This document shows, piece after piece, positions 8,467-16,128 of a stretch of DNA of 39,710 bases. Within the stretch, counting starts at the first letter, position 1; the number at the start of each line of letters is the position of its first letter. The notes under the pieces were generated by a model, which was not told where the DNA came from, searched no databases, and saw only the letters and a program-made list of their open reading frames with translations. Both the position numbers and the translations under genes were made by a program. The DNA is from Catenibacterium mitsuoka_A. GTDB taxonomy: Bacteria > Bacillota_I > Bacilli_A > Erysipelotrichales > Coprobacillaceae. The stretch lies in the NCBI RefSeq assembly GCF_964259225.1, contig NZ_CAXVKN010000013.1; one strand, given 5' to 3'.

Positions 8467-9447
8467 ATGGGATTTTTTCAGAAGATTAAAGAAACATTTG
8501 TAGGTAAATCTACAAAACAGAATGAGAAGTATGTTGCTGGTCTTGATAAATCATCTGCTTCTTTCTCATCTAAAATTAATGCGTTAGCCGCAAGATATCG
8601 TGAAATCAACGATGAATATTTTGATGAGTTAGAAAATATCCTGATCATGAGCGATGTTGGTGTCAACATGGTTATGAAGATTGTAGATGAAATCAAGAAG
8701 GAAGTACGTCTTGAAAATATCAAGGATCCTCATGCGATTAATGATATTATCGTAGATAAGATGTTTGTCATCTATGCCAATGATTCATATATGACAACTA
8801 AGATCAACTATGCAGAAAATGATTTAACAGTTATCTTGATGGTTGGTGTTAATGGTGCAGGTAAAACAACTACTATCGCTAAGCTTGCCAATAAGATTAT
8901 GCATGAAGAAGGCAAGAAGGTTATGGTGGCTGCTGGTGATACATTTAGAGCTGGAGCCATTGAACAGCTTGCTGAATGGGCAAACCGTTTAAATATTCCT
9001 TGTGTTAAGGGAAAAGAAGGAGGAGATCCATCTTCTGTTATCTTTGATGCATTAGAACAGGCAAAAGCAGGCGGTTATGATGTACTCATCTGTGATACAG
9101 CAGGACGTTTACAGAATAAAGTAAACTTAATGAAGGAACTTGAAAAGATGAATCGTATCATCAAGAGAGTTGTACCAGAAGGACCTCAGGAAACATTACT
9201 TGTTGTAGATGCAACAACAGGTCAGAATGGTATTTCACAGGCTGTAGAATTCTCTAAGATTACAGATATTACTGGTATTGTCCTTACTAAGATGGATGGT
9301 ACTGCTAAGGGTGGTATTATTCTTTCTATTAAGGATATGCTCAATATCCCTGTTAAGTTTATTGGTCTAGGTGAAAAGATTGACGACTTACAGGAATTTG
9401 ATCTTGAACAGTATATTTATGGTTTGTGTAATGATCTAATGGAGTAA
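8467..9447 (+). CDS. ftsY: Signal recognition particle receptor FtsY
   Basis: An SRP-type GTPase that docks ribosome-SRP complexes at the membrane translocon. It has a minimal N-terminal A region (an amphipathic MGFFQKIKETF start), the NG domain from about residue 40, the P-loop GVNGAGKT (127-134), DTFRAGAIEQL (158-168), DTAGRLQNK and the TKMDGTAKGG guanine-binding loop. At 326 residues it is a compact FtsY without the long acidic extension of E. coli. AGGAGG lies 6 bases before the ATG. It sits with smc upstream and ylxM-ffh downstream, so both halves of the SRP GTPase pair are in one cluster. Confidence 0.97.
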   Translation: MGFFQKIKETFVGKSTKQNEKYVAGLDKSSASFSSKINALAARYREINDEYFDELENILIMSDVGVNMVMKIVDEIKKEVRLENIKDPHAINDIIVDKMFVIYANDSYMTTKINYAENDLTVILMVGVNGAGKTTTIAKLANKIMHEEGKKVMVAAGDTFRAGAIEQLAEWANRLNIPCVKGKEGGDPSSVIFDALEQAKAGGYDVLICDTAGRLQNKVNLMKELEKMNRIIKRVVPEGPQETLLVVDATTGQNGISQAVEFSKITDITGIVLTKMDGTAKGGIILSIKDMLNIPVKFIGLGEKIDDLQEFDLEQYIYGLCNDLME

Positions 9448-9448
9448 G

Positions 9449-9781
9449 ATGATGGATGAAGAGTTAAAAAAGAAAGAACAAGTCATCCTCTTGATGGATT
9501 GTTATAGAGAATTGTTGACAGACAAACAGAAACAGTATCTAACTCTTTACTATGAGGAAGATCTGTCTTTATCAGAAATAGCTGAAGACTTAAGTGTTTC
9601 TAAAAATGCTGTTTTTGATAATATTAAGCGTTCTGTGATGAGTTTAGAGAAGTATGAATCTAAATTACATATTCTTGAAAATCATCGTAAGAGACTTAAT
9701 TTAATTAATAAGATTGAAGAAGAAAAGAATAAGAAGCATGAAGATATTGATGAATATCTTGAAATGCTGAAGAATATCTAG
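9449..9781 (+). CDS. ylxM: YlxM/p13-like DNA-binding protein (UPF0122)
   Basis: A small protein (110 residues) with a sigma-70 region-4-like helix-turn-helix: the segment DKQKQYLTLYYEEDLSLSEIAEDLSVSKNAVFDNIKRS (about 25-62) has the classic recognition-helix layout. The C-terminal half is a charged coil. In Firmicutes it is almost always just upstream of ffh and has been linked to SRP function. Two ATGs (9449, 9452) are adjacent; either could be used. It begins one base after the ftsY stop codon. Confidence 0.9.
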   Translation: MMDEELKKKEQVILLMDCYRELLTDKQKQYLTLYYEEDLSLSEIAEDLSVSKNAVFDNIKRSVMSLEKYESKLHILENHRKRLNLINKIEEEKNKKHEDIDEYLEMLKNI

Positions 9782-9791
9782 GGAGGTAATT

Positions 9792-11183
9792 ATGGCTTTT
9801 GAATCTTTATCAGATAGACTCCAAGAGACATTAAAAAAGGTAACAGGACAAGCAACTCTTACTGAAGCAAACATGGAGGAGATGCTTCGTGAAATCCGTT
9901 TGGCTTTACTTGAAGCCGATGTTAACTACCAGGTAGTTAAAGAGTTTATTGCAAATACAAAAGAAAAAGCAATCGGTCAGAACGTTGTTGGTTCATTAAA
10001 ACCAGGACAGGTTCTTGTTAAGATTGTTCATGATGAATTAGTATCATTACTTGGTACAGAAATGGTGACTGTAGACTACTCCAAAGATCCTACAATCATC
10101 ATGATGGTTGGTTTACAGGGTTCAGGTAAAACTACAACGGCTGGTAAGATTGCTAAATTAATCACTGAAAAACAAGGTAAGAAACCTTTATTGGTTGCTG
10201 GTGATATTTATCGTCCTGCTGCCATTGATCAGTTAAAGACATTAGGTGCACAGCTTAATATTCCAGTATTCTCTAAAGGCACTGATACACCGGTAGAAAC
10301 AATCGTAACTGAAGCTTTAGCTAAAGCACGTGATGATCACAACGATGTAGTAATCATCGATACTGCTGGTCGTTTACAGATTGATGAAAAGTTGATGCAG
10401 GAGCTTGCAAACGTTAAAGAAATTGCCCATCCTGATGAAATTCTTTTAGTTGTTGACTCATTAGCTGGTCAGGAAATCGTGAATGTTGCTTCAACATTCA
10501 ATGAAAGACTAGGAATCACTGGTGCCGTTTTAACTAAGTTAGATGGTGACGCGCGTGGTGGGGGTGCTCTCTCTATTAGACATGTCACTCATGTTCCTAT
10601 CAAATATATCGGTACAGGTGAAAAATTAGATGAAATCGATTATTTCTATCCTGACCGTATGGCAGATCGTATCCTTGGTATGGGGGATGTTGTTTCCCTT
10701 GTAGAAAAGGTACAGGATGTCTATGATGAAAAAGAAAGTATGAAAGCTTTCAATAAGATGAAGGCTGGTACTTTTGGATTAGATGATATGCTTGATCAGA
10801 TGAAGAAACTTCAGAAGATGGGTCCTTTATCTGGCTTATTGAAGATGATTCCAGGAATGCCTAAGATTCCTAATTTAAATGATGATGATGCCGCTGCTAA
10901 AATGAAGATGACTGAATCAATCATTTATTCTATGACTAAAGCGGAACGTGCAAATCCTGATATGATTAATTCATCACGTAAAGAAAGAATTGCAAAGGGT
11001 TGTGGTCAGCCTGTCACTGAAGTTAATAAGCTATTAAAACAGTTTGAACAGTCACGTAAGGTCATGAAGCAGCTAGGTAACATTGATCCTACAACTGGTA
11101 TGCCAACACAAAGACCAATGAAGAATCAGCAGCAGTTCAATCCTTATCGTAAAAAGACAAGACATAAGAAAAAGAAGAAATAA
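9792..11183 (+). CDS. ffh: Signal recognition particle protein Ffh (SRP54)
   Basis: The protein subunit of SRP that binds signal sequences and 4.5S/scRNA. The N domain (1-90) has the MLREIRLALLEADVN helix, the G domain has GLQGSGKTT (107-115), a DTAGRLQIDEKLM motif and TKLDGDARGG, and the methionine-rich M domain covers about 325-445 (MKKLQKMGPLSGLLKMIPGM, then a SSRKERIAKG RNA-binding stretch). The 463 residues end in a lysine-rich tail. A strong ribosome-binding site (GGGAGG) precedes the ATG. It is the last gene of the smc-ftsY-ylxM-ffh run and is followed by a strong terminator. Confidence 0.97.
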   Translation: MAFESLSDRLQETLKKVTGQATLTEANMEEMLREIRLALLEADVNYQVVKEFIANTKEKAIGQNVVGSLKPGQVLVKIVHDELVSLLGTEMVTVDYSKDPTIIMMVGLQGSGKTTTAGKIAKLITEKQGKKPLLVAGDIYRPAAIDQLKTLGAQLNIPVFSKGTDTPVETIVTEALAKARDDHNDVVIIDTAGRLQIDEKLMQELANVKEIAHPDEILLVVDSLAGQEIVNVASTFNERLGITGAVLTKLDGDARGGGALSIRHVTHVPIKYIGTGEKLDEIDYFYPDRMADRILGMGDVVSLVEKVQDVYDEKESMKAFNKMKAGTFGLDDMLDQMKKLQKMGPLSGLLKMIPGMPKIPNLNDDDAAAKMKMTESIIYSMTKAERANPDMINSSRKERIAKGCGQPVTEVNKLLKQFEQSRKVMKQLGNIDPTTGMPTQRPMKNQQQFNPYRKKTRHKKKKK

Positions 11184-11205
11184 AACCTCCTTGGAGGTTT
11201 TTTCT
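11183..11205 (+). terminator. Intrinsic terminator after ffh
   Basis: AAACCTCC and GGAGGTTT form a short perfect hairpin with a tiny loop, followed by TTTTTTC. It starts at the last base of the ffh stop codon. Confidence 0.88.
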
Positions 11206-11253
11206 TTAGAATTATTTAAGAATTTCATCACGAATCTTTTTATTTTTAGTCAC

Positions 11254-11259
11254 TATACT
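11254..11259 (+). promoter_or_regulatory. Possible -10 for the second two-component operon
   Basis: TATACT (11254-11259) lies between the ffh terminator and the small ORF at 11282. No convincing -35 is seen 16-18 bases upstream, so an activator-dependent promoter, perhaps autoregulated by the operon's own regulator, is possible. Confidence 0.35.
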
Positions 11260-11281
11260 TATAAGCGAAGGAGGGATACAT

Positions 11282-11365
11282 ATGTTTGAAACACTAATGT
11301 TCACATTATTATTTCCTGTTATTATGATCAGTATTATCGCTTATTTAAGTACATTGACTCGCTGA
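11282..11365 (+). CDS. 27-residue single-pass membrane peptide
   Basis: A small ORF with strong translation signals: AAGGAGGG (11268-11275) lies 6 bases before the ATG, better than most genes in the window. The peptide starts MFETLMFTLLFPVIM and is almost entirely hydrophobic (about residues 5-23), with a lone Glu near the N terminus and an Arg at the very end, fitting one transmembrane helix. It is the first gene after the ffh terminator and ends 24 bases before the response regulator, so it is probably in the same transcript. I do not recognise a family. Possible roles are a regulator or co-sensor of the downstream membrane kinase, or a leader peptide. Confidence 0.6.
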   Translation: MFETLMFTLLFPVIMISIIAYLSTLTR

Positions 11366-11389
11366 TTATGAAGAAGGGGAGTTAAGTTA

Positions 11390-12094
11390 ATGAAACATAC
11401 AATATTACTTGTAGAAGACGAGTTAGGTATTAGAGAAACAGTTAAGATCTTTTTAAAGAGTCAGAATTATGAAGTCATTGAAGCGGAGAATGGAAAAGAA
11501 GGCCTTGAGGCACTTCAAAACAATGATATTCATTTAGCTATTGTAGATATTATGATGCCTGTTATGGATGGGCTGACTATGACAATGAAGCTTCGTGAAG
11601 TATCAGATATCCCTGTGATCTTCTTAACAGCTAAAACAGAAGATATTGATAAGATTACAGGACTTAATCTAGGGGCAGATGATTATATCACTAAACCTTT
11701 TGAACCTATGGAACTGATTGCAAGAGTGAATTCTAATTTAAGACGCTATGAACAAATCTTAAATTTAAAGGGAAATACTCAGAAGCCAAACAATCAACTT
11801 GTCGTAGGAGGCTTAGTATTAGATCAGGCCACTAAAGAAGTCTTTGTGAATGGTCGTTCTGTTAGACTCACTAAAAAAGAATTCCAGATTCTTGAATTAT
11901 TGATGAGTTATCCTGGCAAAGTATATTCTGCAGAAGAAATCTATGAATCTATCTGGGAAGAAACAGCTATCAATACAGAGACAATCATGGTTCATGTAAG
12001 AAGACTAAGAGAAAAGATTGAAGCCAATCCTAAACATCCTGAATACTTAAAGGCTGTCTGGGGTGTAGGCTATAAGATAGAAAAGATGGAGTGA
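11390..12094 (+). CDS. OmpR-family response regulator
   Basis: A 234-residue regulator. The receiver domain has E9/D10, phospho-acceptor D53 (IVDIMMPVMDG), T80 and K102 (TKPF). The winged-helix domain spans about 135-233, with VRLTKKEFQILELLMSYPGKVYS and the recognition segment NTETIMVHVRRLREKIE. AAGGGGAG precedes the ATG. Its stop codon overlaps or abuts the kinase start region, so the pair is translationally linked. It is clearly distinct from the regulator at 2885. The DNA target is unknown; the inverted repeat just upstream of rpsP, or its own promoter region, could be tested. Confidence 0.92.
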   Translation: MKHTILLVEDELGIRETVKIFLKSQNYEVIEAENGKEGLEALQNNDIHLAIVDIMMPVMDGLTMTMKLREVSDIPVIFLTAKTEDIDKITGLNLGADDYITKPFEPMELIARVNSNLRRYEQILNLKGNTQKPNNQLVVGGLVLDQATKEVFVNGRSVRLTKKEFQILELLMSYPGKVYSAEEIYESIWEETAINTETIMVHVRRLREKIEANPKHPEYLKAVWGVGYKIEKME

Positions 12095-12099
12095 TGAGA

Positions 12100-14157
12100 A
12101 TGAAGAAAAGACGTATATTTATTATTGGTTTAATTGTCTTATTACTTGCCTGTCCTAGCTGTATGATTTATATTACGGTCAAACAGCAGGATGGTTATAA
12201 GAAAAGAGCTGCAAACAATATGAATGAGTATATGCTGCAGTTTCTTACAATGGCTGTTGAAGCAAAAACAGATCCTGATTACAAACCTTTAAGCTTTAAT
12301 GGTCTAGATGAAAAGTCGCAGGAAGGAGCTACTGCGACAATGAATGAAATATTCAAAACTATTTTAGATATGGAACAGAATGATGATGGATTCCACTATG
12401 AAGCATATAATGAAAAGACAAGACAGTATTATAAGAACCAGAAATCTTATTATCCTATAGCCTATAGAGGATTTTTTAAATCTAGTTCACATTCAAAATA
12501 TTTTTATACGGATGCTGTCTCTCTTTTTGATGAAAGTGATATAGTACGACAATTAGATGAACGATATAAGCTTGATGAAGGAAAAGACGGTAAAAGGTCG
12601 TTACTTAAAGTCAATAATACGTATGTAGATTTAAATCAGGTGAGTATTAATCTGCCTCAGAATACAGAAATGACTTATTACTGCACGACGTATGTCTCAC
12701 CTATGACATATATTGATATTAATTTCGTAAGTGAATATGATGTCGCAGTTCTTTCGGGTGTAGCTTTAATTTTAGGTTTAGTCATCTTTATATATATTTT
12801 AATGAACTCGTTAGAAGTAGAAGAAACTATTAATCCATATCGCACAATTAAACAATGGAAACTATTGACTGTTATCATCATTATTGGATTAACAAGTTCT
12901 ATTTTTATAGGGGCATCAGGGATGACAGGTTATTTTGTAATGATGGGAGAACTTCAAAGTGTACTTGCAAGATGTGGTGTAACCTATGCGACACCTATCA
13001 GTTATGGTCTCTATTTCTTCTGTATGCTTATTTTCTATTTCTTATTCTCAATGTTATGCTTTACTGTTAAGTATATGTTTATGAATGGAATGGATTATTT
13101 TAGAAACAATACATGCATCTATGCACTGTATGCAAAATTAAAAGGACTTGGTAATAAGATTACAGAATTTGACTTAAGAGATAATGTCAACCAGGATATC
13201 TTAAAGTTTACTATCTGTAATGCATTACTCGTTATTATTCTTTATGTCATTTCACCAAGTAAGACAATCTTTGCGATAGTTTATGTCATGATCTCTTTCT
13301 TGTATATAAGAAAGCAGTCAATGAAGGTAAGAAATGATTATAAGAACATGCTAGACTTTACAGAACAGCTTTCTCATGGTCATTTTGATACAGAAATAGA
13401 AGATGATTTAGGTATCTTCAACAGTATGCGTGATCGTTTAAATAACTTAAAGATAGGTTTTGAAGCAGCTGTTAAGGAAGAAACAAAATCACAGAATATG
13501 AAGACAGAGCTCATTACCAATGTCTCTCATGATTTAAAAACACCTCTTACATGTATTAAGAACTATGTTATTTTACTTAAGAATACACAAGCTGATGAAA
13601 CAACAAGAACTGAATATTTGAACCAATTAGAAAGATATACAAATAGACTCTCTAATCTTATTCAGGATCTCTTTGATGTTTCTAAAGCCTCTAGCGGTAA
13701 TATAGACCTTCATCCTATAGATTTGAGACTACAGGCATTAGTTGATCAATCCTTAGCAGAATGTATTGAAGTATTAGAATCCAAAGATATCCAGGTTGTT
13801 AAGAATGTAGAGGATGTTGTCGTTCATTTAGATGGTGATAAGACATATCGTGTCTTTGAAAACTTACTGACTAATATTGGAAAGTATGCGATGCCACATA
13901 GCCGTGCTTACATTGATATTCATGAGGAAGAAGACTATGTTTCAGTCATATTCAAGAATATGAGTGAAGTAGAAATGAATTTCTCGAGTGAAGAAATCCA
14001 GGAACGTTTTGTGAGAGGAGATAAATCCCGCCATGAAACAGGAAGTGGGCTAGGACTCGCGATTGCGAAAAGCTTTGTTGTTGCTCAGGGTGGTACATTT
14101 GATATAGAAATAGATGGGGATCTCTTTAAAGTCATCATGACATTCAAAAAAAGTTAA
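12100..14157 (+). CDS. Multi-pass membrane sensor histidine kinase
   Basis: A large kinase (685 residues from ATG 12100). In-frame starts also exist at 12091 (GTG) and 12094 (ATG); 12100 is preferred because GGAG at 12088-12091 is then 8 bases away. In 12091-based numbering: one N-terminal helix (about 9-29), an extracytoplasmic domain of about 180 residues, further helices near 217-238, 257-285, 301-328 and 370-405, then a linker and HisKA with H480 (TNVSHDLKTPLT). The ATPase domain has the N-box N594 region (ENLLTNIGKYA) and GSGLGLAIAKS (651-661). The usual DTGxG box reads FKNMSE, a divergence I associate with one clade of Firmicute kinases. The central multi-helix region suggests sensing within the membrane. 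Stimulus unknown. Confidence 0.88.
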   Translation: MKKRRIFIIGLIVLLLACPSCMIYITVKQQDGYKKRAANNMNEYMLQFLTMAVEAKTDPDYKPLSFNGLDEKSQEGATATMNEIFKTILDMEQNDDGFHYEAYNEKTRQYYKNQKSYYPIAYRGFFKSSSHSKYFYTDAVSLFDESDIVRQLDERYKLDEGKDGKRSLLKVNNTYVDLNQVSINLPQNTEMTYYCTTYVSPMTYIDINFVSEYDVAVLSGVALILGLVIFIYILMNSLEVEETINPYRTIKQWKLLTVIIIIGLTSSIFIGASGMTGYFVMMGELQSVLARCGVTYATPISYGLYFFCMLIFYFLFSMLCFTVKYMFMNGMDYFRNNTCIYALYAKLKGLGNKITEFDLRDNVNQDILKFTICNALLVIILYVISPSKTIFAIVYVMISFLYIRKQSMKVRNDYKNMLDFTEQLSHGHFDTEIEDDLGIFNSMRDRLNNLKIGFEAAVKEETKSQNMKTELITNVSHDLKTPLTCIKNYVILLKNTQADETTRTEYLNQLERYTNRLSNLIQDLFDVSKASSGNIDLHPIDLRLQALVDQSLAECIEVLESKDIQVVKNVEDVVVHLDGDKTYRVFENLLTNIGKYAMPHSRAYIDIHEEEDYVSVIFKNMSEVEMNFSSEEIQERFVRGDKSRHETGSGLGLAIAKSFVVAQGGTFDIEIDGDLFKVIMTFKKS

Positions 14158-14158
14158 A

Positions 14159-14182
14159 GTGTCAAGTAAAAATACTTGACAC
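14159..14182. repeat. Perfect 10-bp inverted repeat covering the rpsP -35
   Basis: GTGTCAAGTA (14159-14168) and TACTTGACAC (14173-14182) are perfect complements around an AAAA loop. The right arm contains the TTGACA -35 hexamer of the rpsP promoter. On the plus strand it lacks a T-run (CTCATTT follows); on the minus strand the arm is followed by a T-rich stretch. It could be a weak terminator for the kinase gene, an operator, or both. Confidence 0.8.
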
Positions 14183-14203
14183 CTCATTTGAATATGGTAT
14201 TAT
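14176..14203 (+). promoter_or_regulatory. Sigma-A promoter for the rpsP operon
   Basis: Consensus TTGACA (14176-14181), a 16-base spacer and TATTAT (14198-14203). It lies 35 bases upstream of the rpsP start, as expected for a highly expressed ribosomal protein operon. Confidence 0.85.
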
Positions 14204-14238
14204 AAGTAAGCAAATTAAATTAATCGGAGGAAAATACA

Positions 14239-14511
14239 ATGGCAGTTAAATTAAGATTAAAGAGAATGGGTGCTAAGAAGTCACCATTTTATAGAATTGT
14301 TGCAGCTGATTCAAGAATGCCAAGAGATGGTCGTTTCATTGAACAGTTAGGAACTTATGATCCAAGACAGAACCCAGCTAAGGTTTCTTTAAAGAAAGAA
14401 GAAATCTTAAAGTGGTTAGGTAACGGTGCTCAGCCTTCTGACACAGTTAAGAACATCCTTTCTAGAGAAGGCGTAATCAAAGAATTTGCTGAATCTAAGA
14501 AGGCTAAATAA
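14239..14511 (+). CDS. rpsP: 30S ribosomal protein S16
   Basis: A 90-residue small-subunit protein with the standard N terminus MAVKLRLKRMGAKKSPFYRIVAADSRMPRDGRFIE abbreviated here as the RLKRMGAKKSPFYRIV and RDGRFIEQLGTYDP motifs. It assembles early on 16S rRNA and has full family length. AATCGGAGGA supplies the ribosome-binding site. It heads the rpsP-khpA-rimM-trmD operon. Confidence 0.98.
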   Translation: MAVKLRLKRMGAKKSPFYRIVAADSRMPRDGRFIEQLGTYDPRQNPAKVSLKKEEILKWLGNGAQPSDTVKNILSREGVIKEFAESKKAK

Positions 14512-14513
14512 TT

Positions 14514-14768
14514 ATGGATTACGTTAAGGCATTACAGGACATCTGTCTTGAACTTGTCAATGATCGTGATAAGTTAGAGGTTAGAGAAATGCCTTCATTA
14601 GATGATAATGCGATTGTTCTATATGTTTATGCATCACACGATGATATTTCTAAGTTAATTGGTAGAAAAGGTGTTATGGCTAATTCTATCAGACAGCTTA
14701 TGTCTGTAAGTACACGTGGTATGCATAAGAGATTAGATATCAAATTTGAATCATATGGTGAGGAATAA
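14514..14768 (+). CDS. khpA: KH-domain RNA-binding protein KhpA (YlqC)
   Basis: An 84-residue single KH domain. The RNA-binding GxxG loop is GRKG at residues 50-53 within KLIGRKGVMANSIRQL. KhpA partners with KhpB/Jag as a global RNA chaperone in Gram-positive bacteria affecting cell division; the partner is not in this window. It begins two bases after the rpsP stop codon and is followed at once by a strong terminator hairpin. Confidence 0.93.
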   Translation: MDYVKALQDICLELVNDRDKLEVREMPSLDDNAIVLYVYASHDDISKLIGRKGVMANSIRQLMSVSTRGMHKRLDIKFESYGEE

Positions 14769-14793
14769 AGGAAGTGTACACTTCCTTTTTTTT
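14767..14793 (+). terminator. Intra-operon terminator between khpA and rimM
   Basis: A perfect 22-bp palindrome (AAAGGAAGTGT at 14767-14777 and ACACTTCCTTT at 14778-14788) is followed by an unbroken T-run to 14793. The rimM Shine-Dalgarno GGAGGT starts at the next base (14794). No promoter fits between hairpin and rimM, so rimM-trmD must depend on read-through. Confidence 0.88.
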
Positions 14794-14803
14794 GGAGGTA
14801 CAA

Positions 14804-15307
14804 ATGGAACTTGTAGAAATTGGTAAAATCATTAATACATTTGGAATCAAGGGTGATTTAAAGATTGCTTCTTCAACTGATTTTGGAGAACAGCGCTTTG
14901 CCCCTGGCAGCCATATTCTTGTCAAAACACCAAGAGAATATCTTGATTTTGAAATCAGTAAGCATTATATCCATAAAGGTTTTGATATGATTGCATTTAA
15001 AGGTTATACAGATATTAATGAAGTAGAAAAGTATAAGGGGTGTATTTGTTATGCCCCTAAGGATACTTCTTTACTACCTGAAGGCATGCATTATATTTCT
15101 GATATTGTGGATTGTGAAGTTTATAATAATGGTACTTATATTGGTAAGGTGACTGATGTATATCAAGGTGCACAGGCTATTATTGGTGTAGATGTAAATG
15201 GTAAGAAGGTTATGATTCCTTATATTGATGCTTTTGTAAAGAATAAGGATATTGAACATAAGCGTATTGATGTCTCATTGATTGGAGGCTTCTTATATGA
15301 AGATTGA
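14804..15307 (+). CDS. rimM: Ribosome maturation factor RimM
   Basis: A 30S assembly factor that binds S19 and helps fold the 16S 3' domain. The 167 residues contain the RimM N-terminal beta-barrel (VEIGKIINTFGIKGDLKI, 3-20) and the C-terminal PRC barrel (about 90-165, ISDIVDCEVY and IGVDVNGKKVMIPYIDAFV). The start is the ATG at 14804, 4 bases after GGAGGT (14794-14799). A longer GTG-initiated frame from 14774 would begin inside the terminator hairpin and is not supported. It overlaps trmD by 11 bases. Confidence 0.93.
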   Translation: MELVEIGKIINTFGIKGDLKIASSTDFGEQRFAPGSHILVKTPREYLDFEISKHYIHKGFDMIAFKGYTDINEVEKYKGCICYAPKDTSLLPEGMHYISDIVDCEVYNNGTYIGKVTDVYQGAQAIIGVDVNGKKVMIPYIDAFVKNKDIEHKRIDVSLIGGFLYED

Positions 15308-16013
15308 TGTTCTTTCATTATTTCCAGAGATGTTTGAAGGATTCTTGACAACATCTATTATTAAAAGAGCTATTGATGGTGGTCATGTAGAAGTAAAGAT
15401 TCATGATTTTAGAGAATTTGCGACAGATCGTCATAAGAGTGTAGATGATACACCTTATGGTGGTGGACAGGGCATGGTGCTTATGTGTAAGCCTTTATTA
15501 GATTGTTTAAAGACAGTAGTCACAAAGGATTCACTTGTTATTTTAATGAGTCCACAGGGTATGACACATCATCAGGCTTATGCTGAAGAATTAGCCCTTA
15601 ATCAGAAACATATCGTGATCATCTGTGGTCATTATGAAGGCTTTGATGAACGTATTCGTGATTATGTAGATGTAGAACTTTCTATTGGTGATTATGTACT
15701 TACAGGTGGAGAACTTGGTGCGATGGTAGTGATGGATAGTGTGATCCGTTTACTTCATGGAGTAATCACTCAGGCAAGTCATGAAGATGATTCATTCTCT
15801 AATGGGTTATTAGAATATCCACAATATACAAGACCTTATGAATATGAAGGCAGTAAAGTTCCTGATGTCCTCATAAGTGGTCATCATGAAAATATTCGTA
15901 AATGGCGTTTAAAGGAATCATTACGTAAAACTATGATCAAACGTCCTGATTTATTAGAAAAACGCTCATTTACAGAAGAAGAATTAGAAATTCTAAAAGA
16001 ATTAAAAAAGTAA
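15297..16013 (+). CDS. trmD: tRNA (guanine-37-N1)-methyltransferase TrmD
   Basis: Adds the m1G37 methyl group from SAM next to the anticodon, preventing frameshifting. The 238 residues begin MKIDVLSLFPEMF. Trefoil-knot SPOUT motifs are clear: DDTPYGGGQGMV, GHYEGFDERI, SIGDYVLTGGELGA and the tRNA-binding C-terminal region RPYEYEGSKVPDVLISGHH. TGGAGG at 15283-15288 inside rimM fixes the start at 15297. The rplS promoter begins at the base after its stop codon. Confidence 0.97.
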   Translation: MKIDVLSLFPEMFEGFLTTSIIKRAIDGGHVEVKIHDFREFATDRHKSVDDTPYGGGQGMVLMCKPLLDCLKTVVTKDSLVILMSPQGMTHHQAYAEELALNQKHIVIICGHYEGFDERIRDYVDVELSIGDYVLTGGELGAMVVMDSVIRLLHGVITQASHEDDSFSNGLLEYPQYTRPYEYEGSKVPDVLISGHHENIRKWRLKESLRKTMIKRPDLLEKRSFTEEELEILKELKK

Positions 16014-16042
16014 TTGATTTATAAAATAGACAGTGCTATAAT
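16014..16042 (+). promoter_or_regulatory. Sigma-A promoter for rplS
   Basis: TTGATT (16014-16019), a 17-base spacer and the perfect TATAAT (16037-16042). Transcription should start near 16049, giving an untranslated leader of about 80 bases. Confidence 0.88.
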
Positions 16043-16048
16043 AGCCAA

Positions 16049-16128
16049 GTCGTAAGACACAGAAGTTCCGCTGGTTATATATACGAATGAGCTTCCAAGA
16101 CTAAATTTGTGTAGGAGGAAATGTTATA
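16049..16128 (+). ncRNA. Ribosomal protein L19 leader (candidate autoregulatory RNA)
   Basis: The roughly 80-base leader of rplS has nested pairing: an outer stem ACAC/GTGT (ACACAG near 16057, TTGTGT near 16107) and an inner stem GAAG/CTTC, enclosing a conserved-looking GTTCCGCTGG. This layout and location match the L19 leader RNAs known in Bacilli, thought to bind L19 for feedback control. The assignment is from structure and position only. The Shine-Dalgarno AGGAGG (16113-16118) lies just after the outer stem. Confidence 0.6.
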
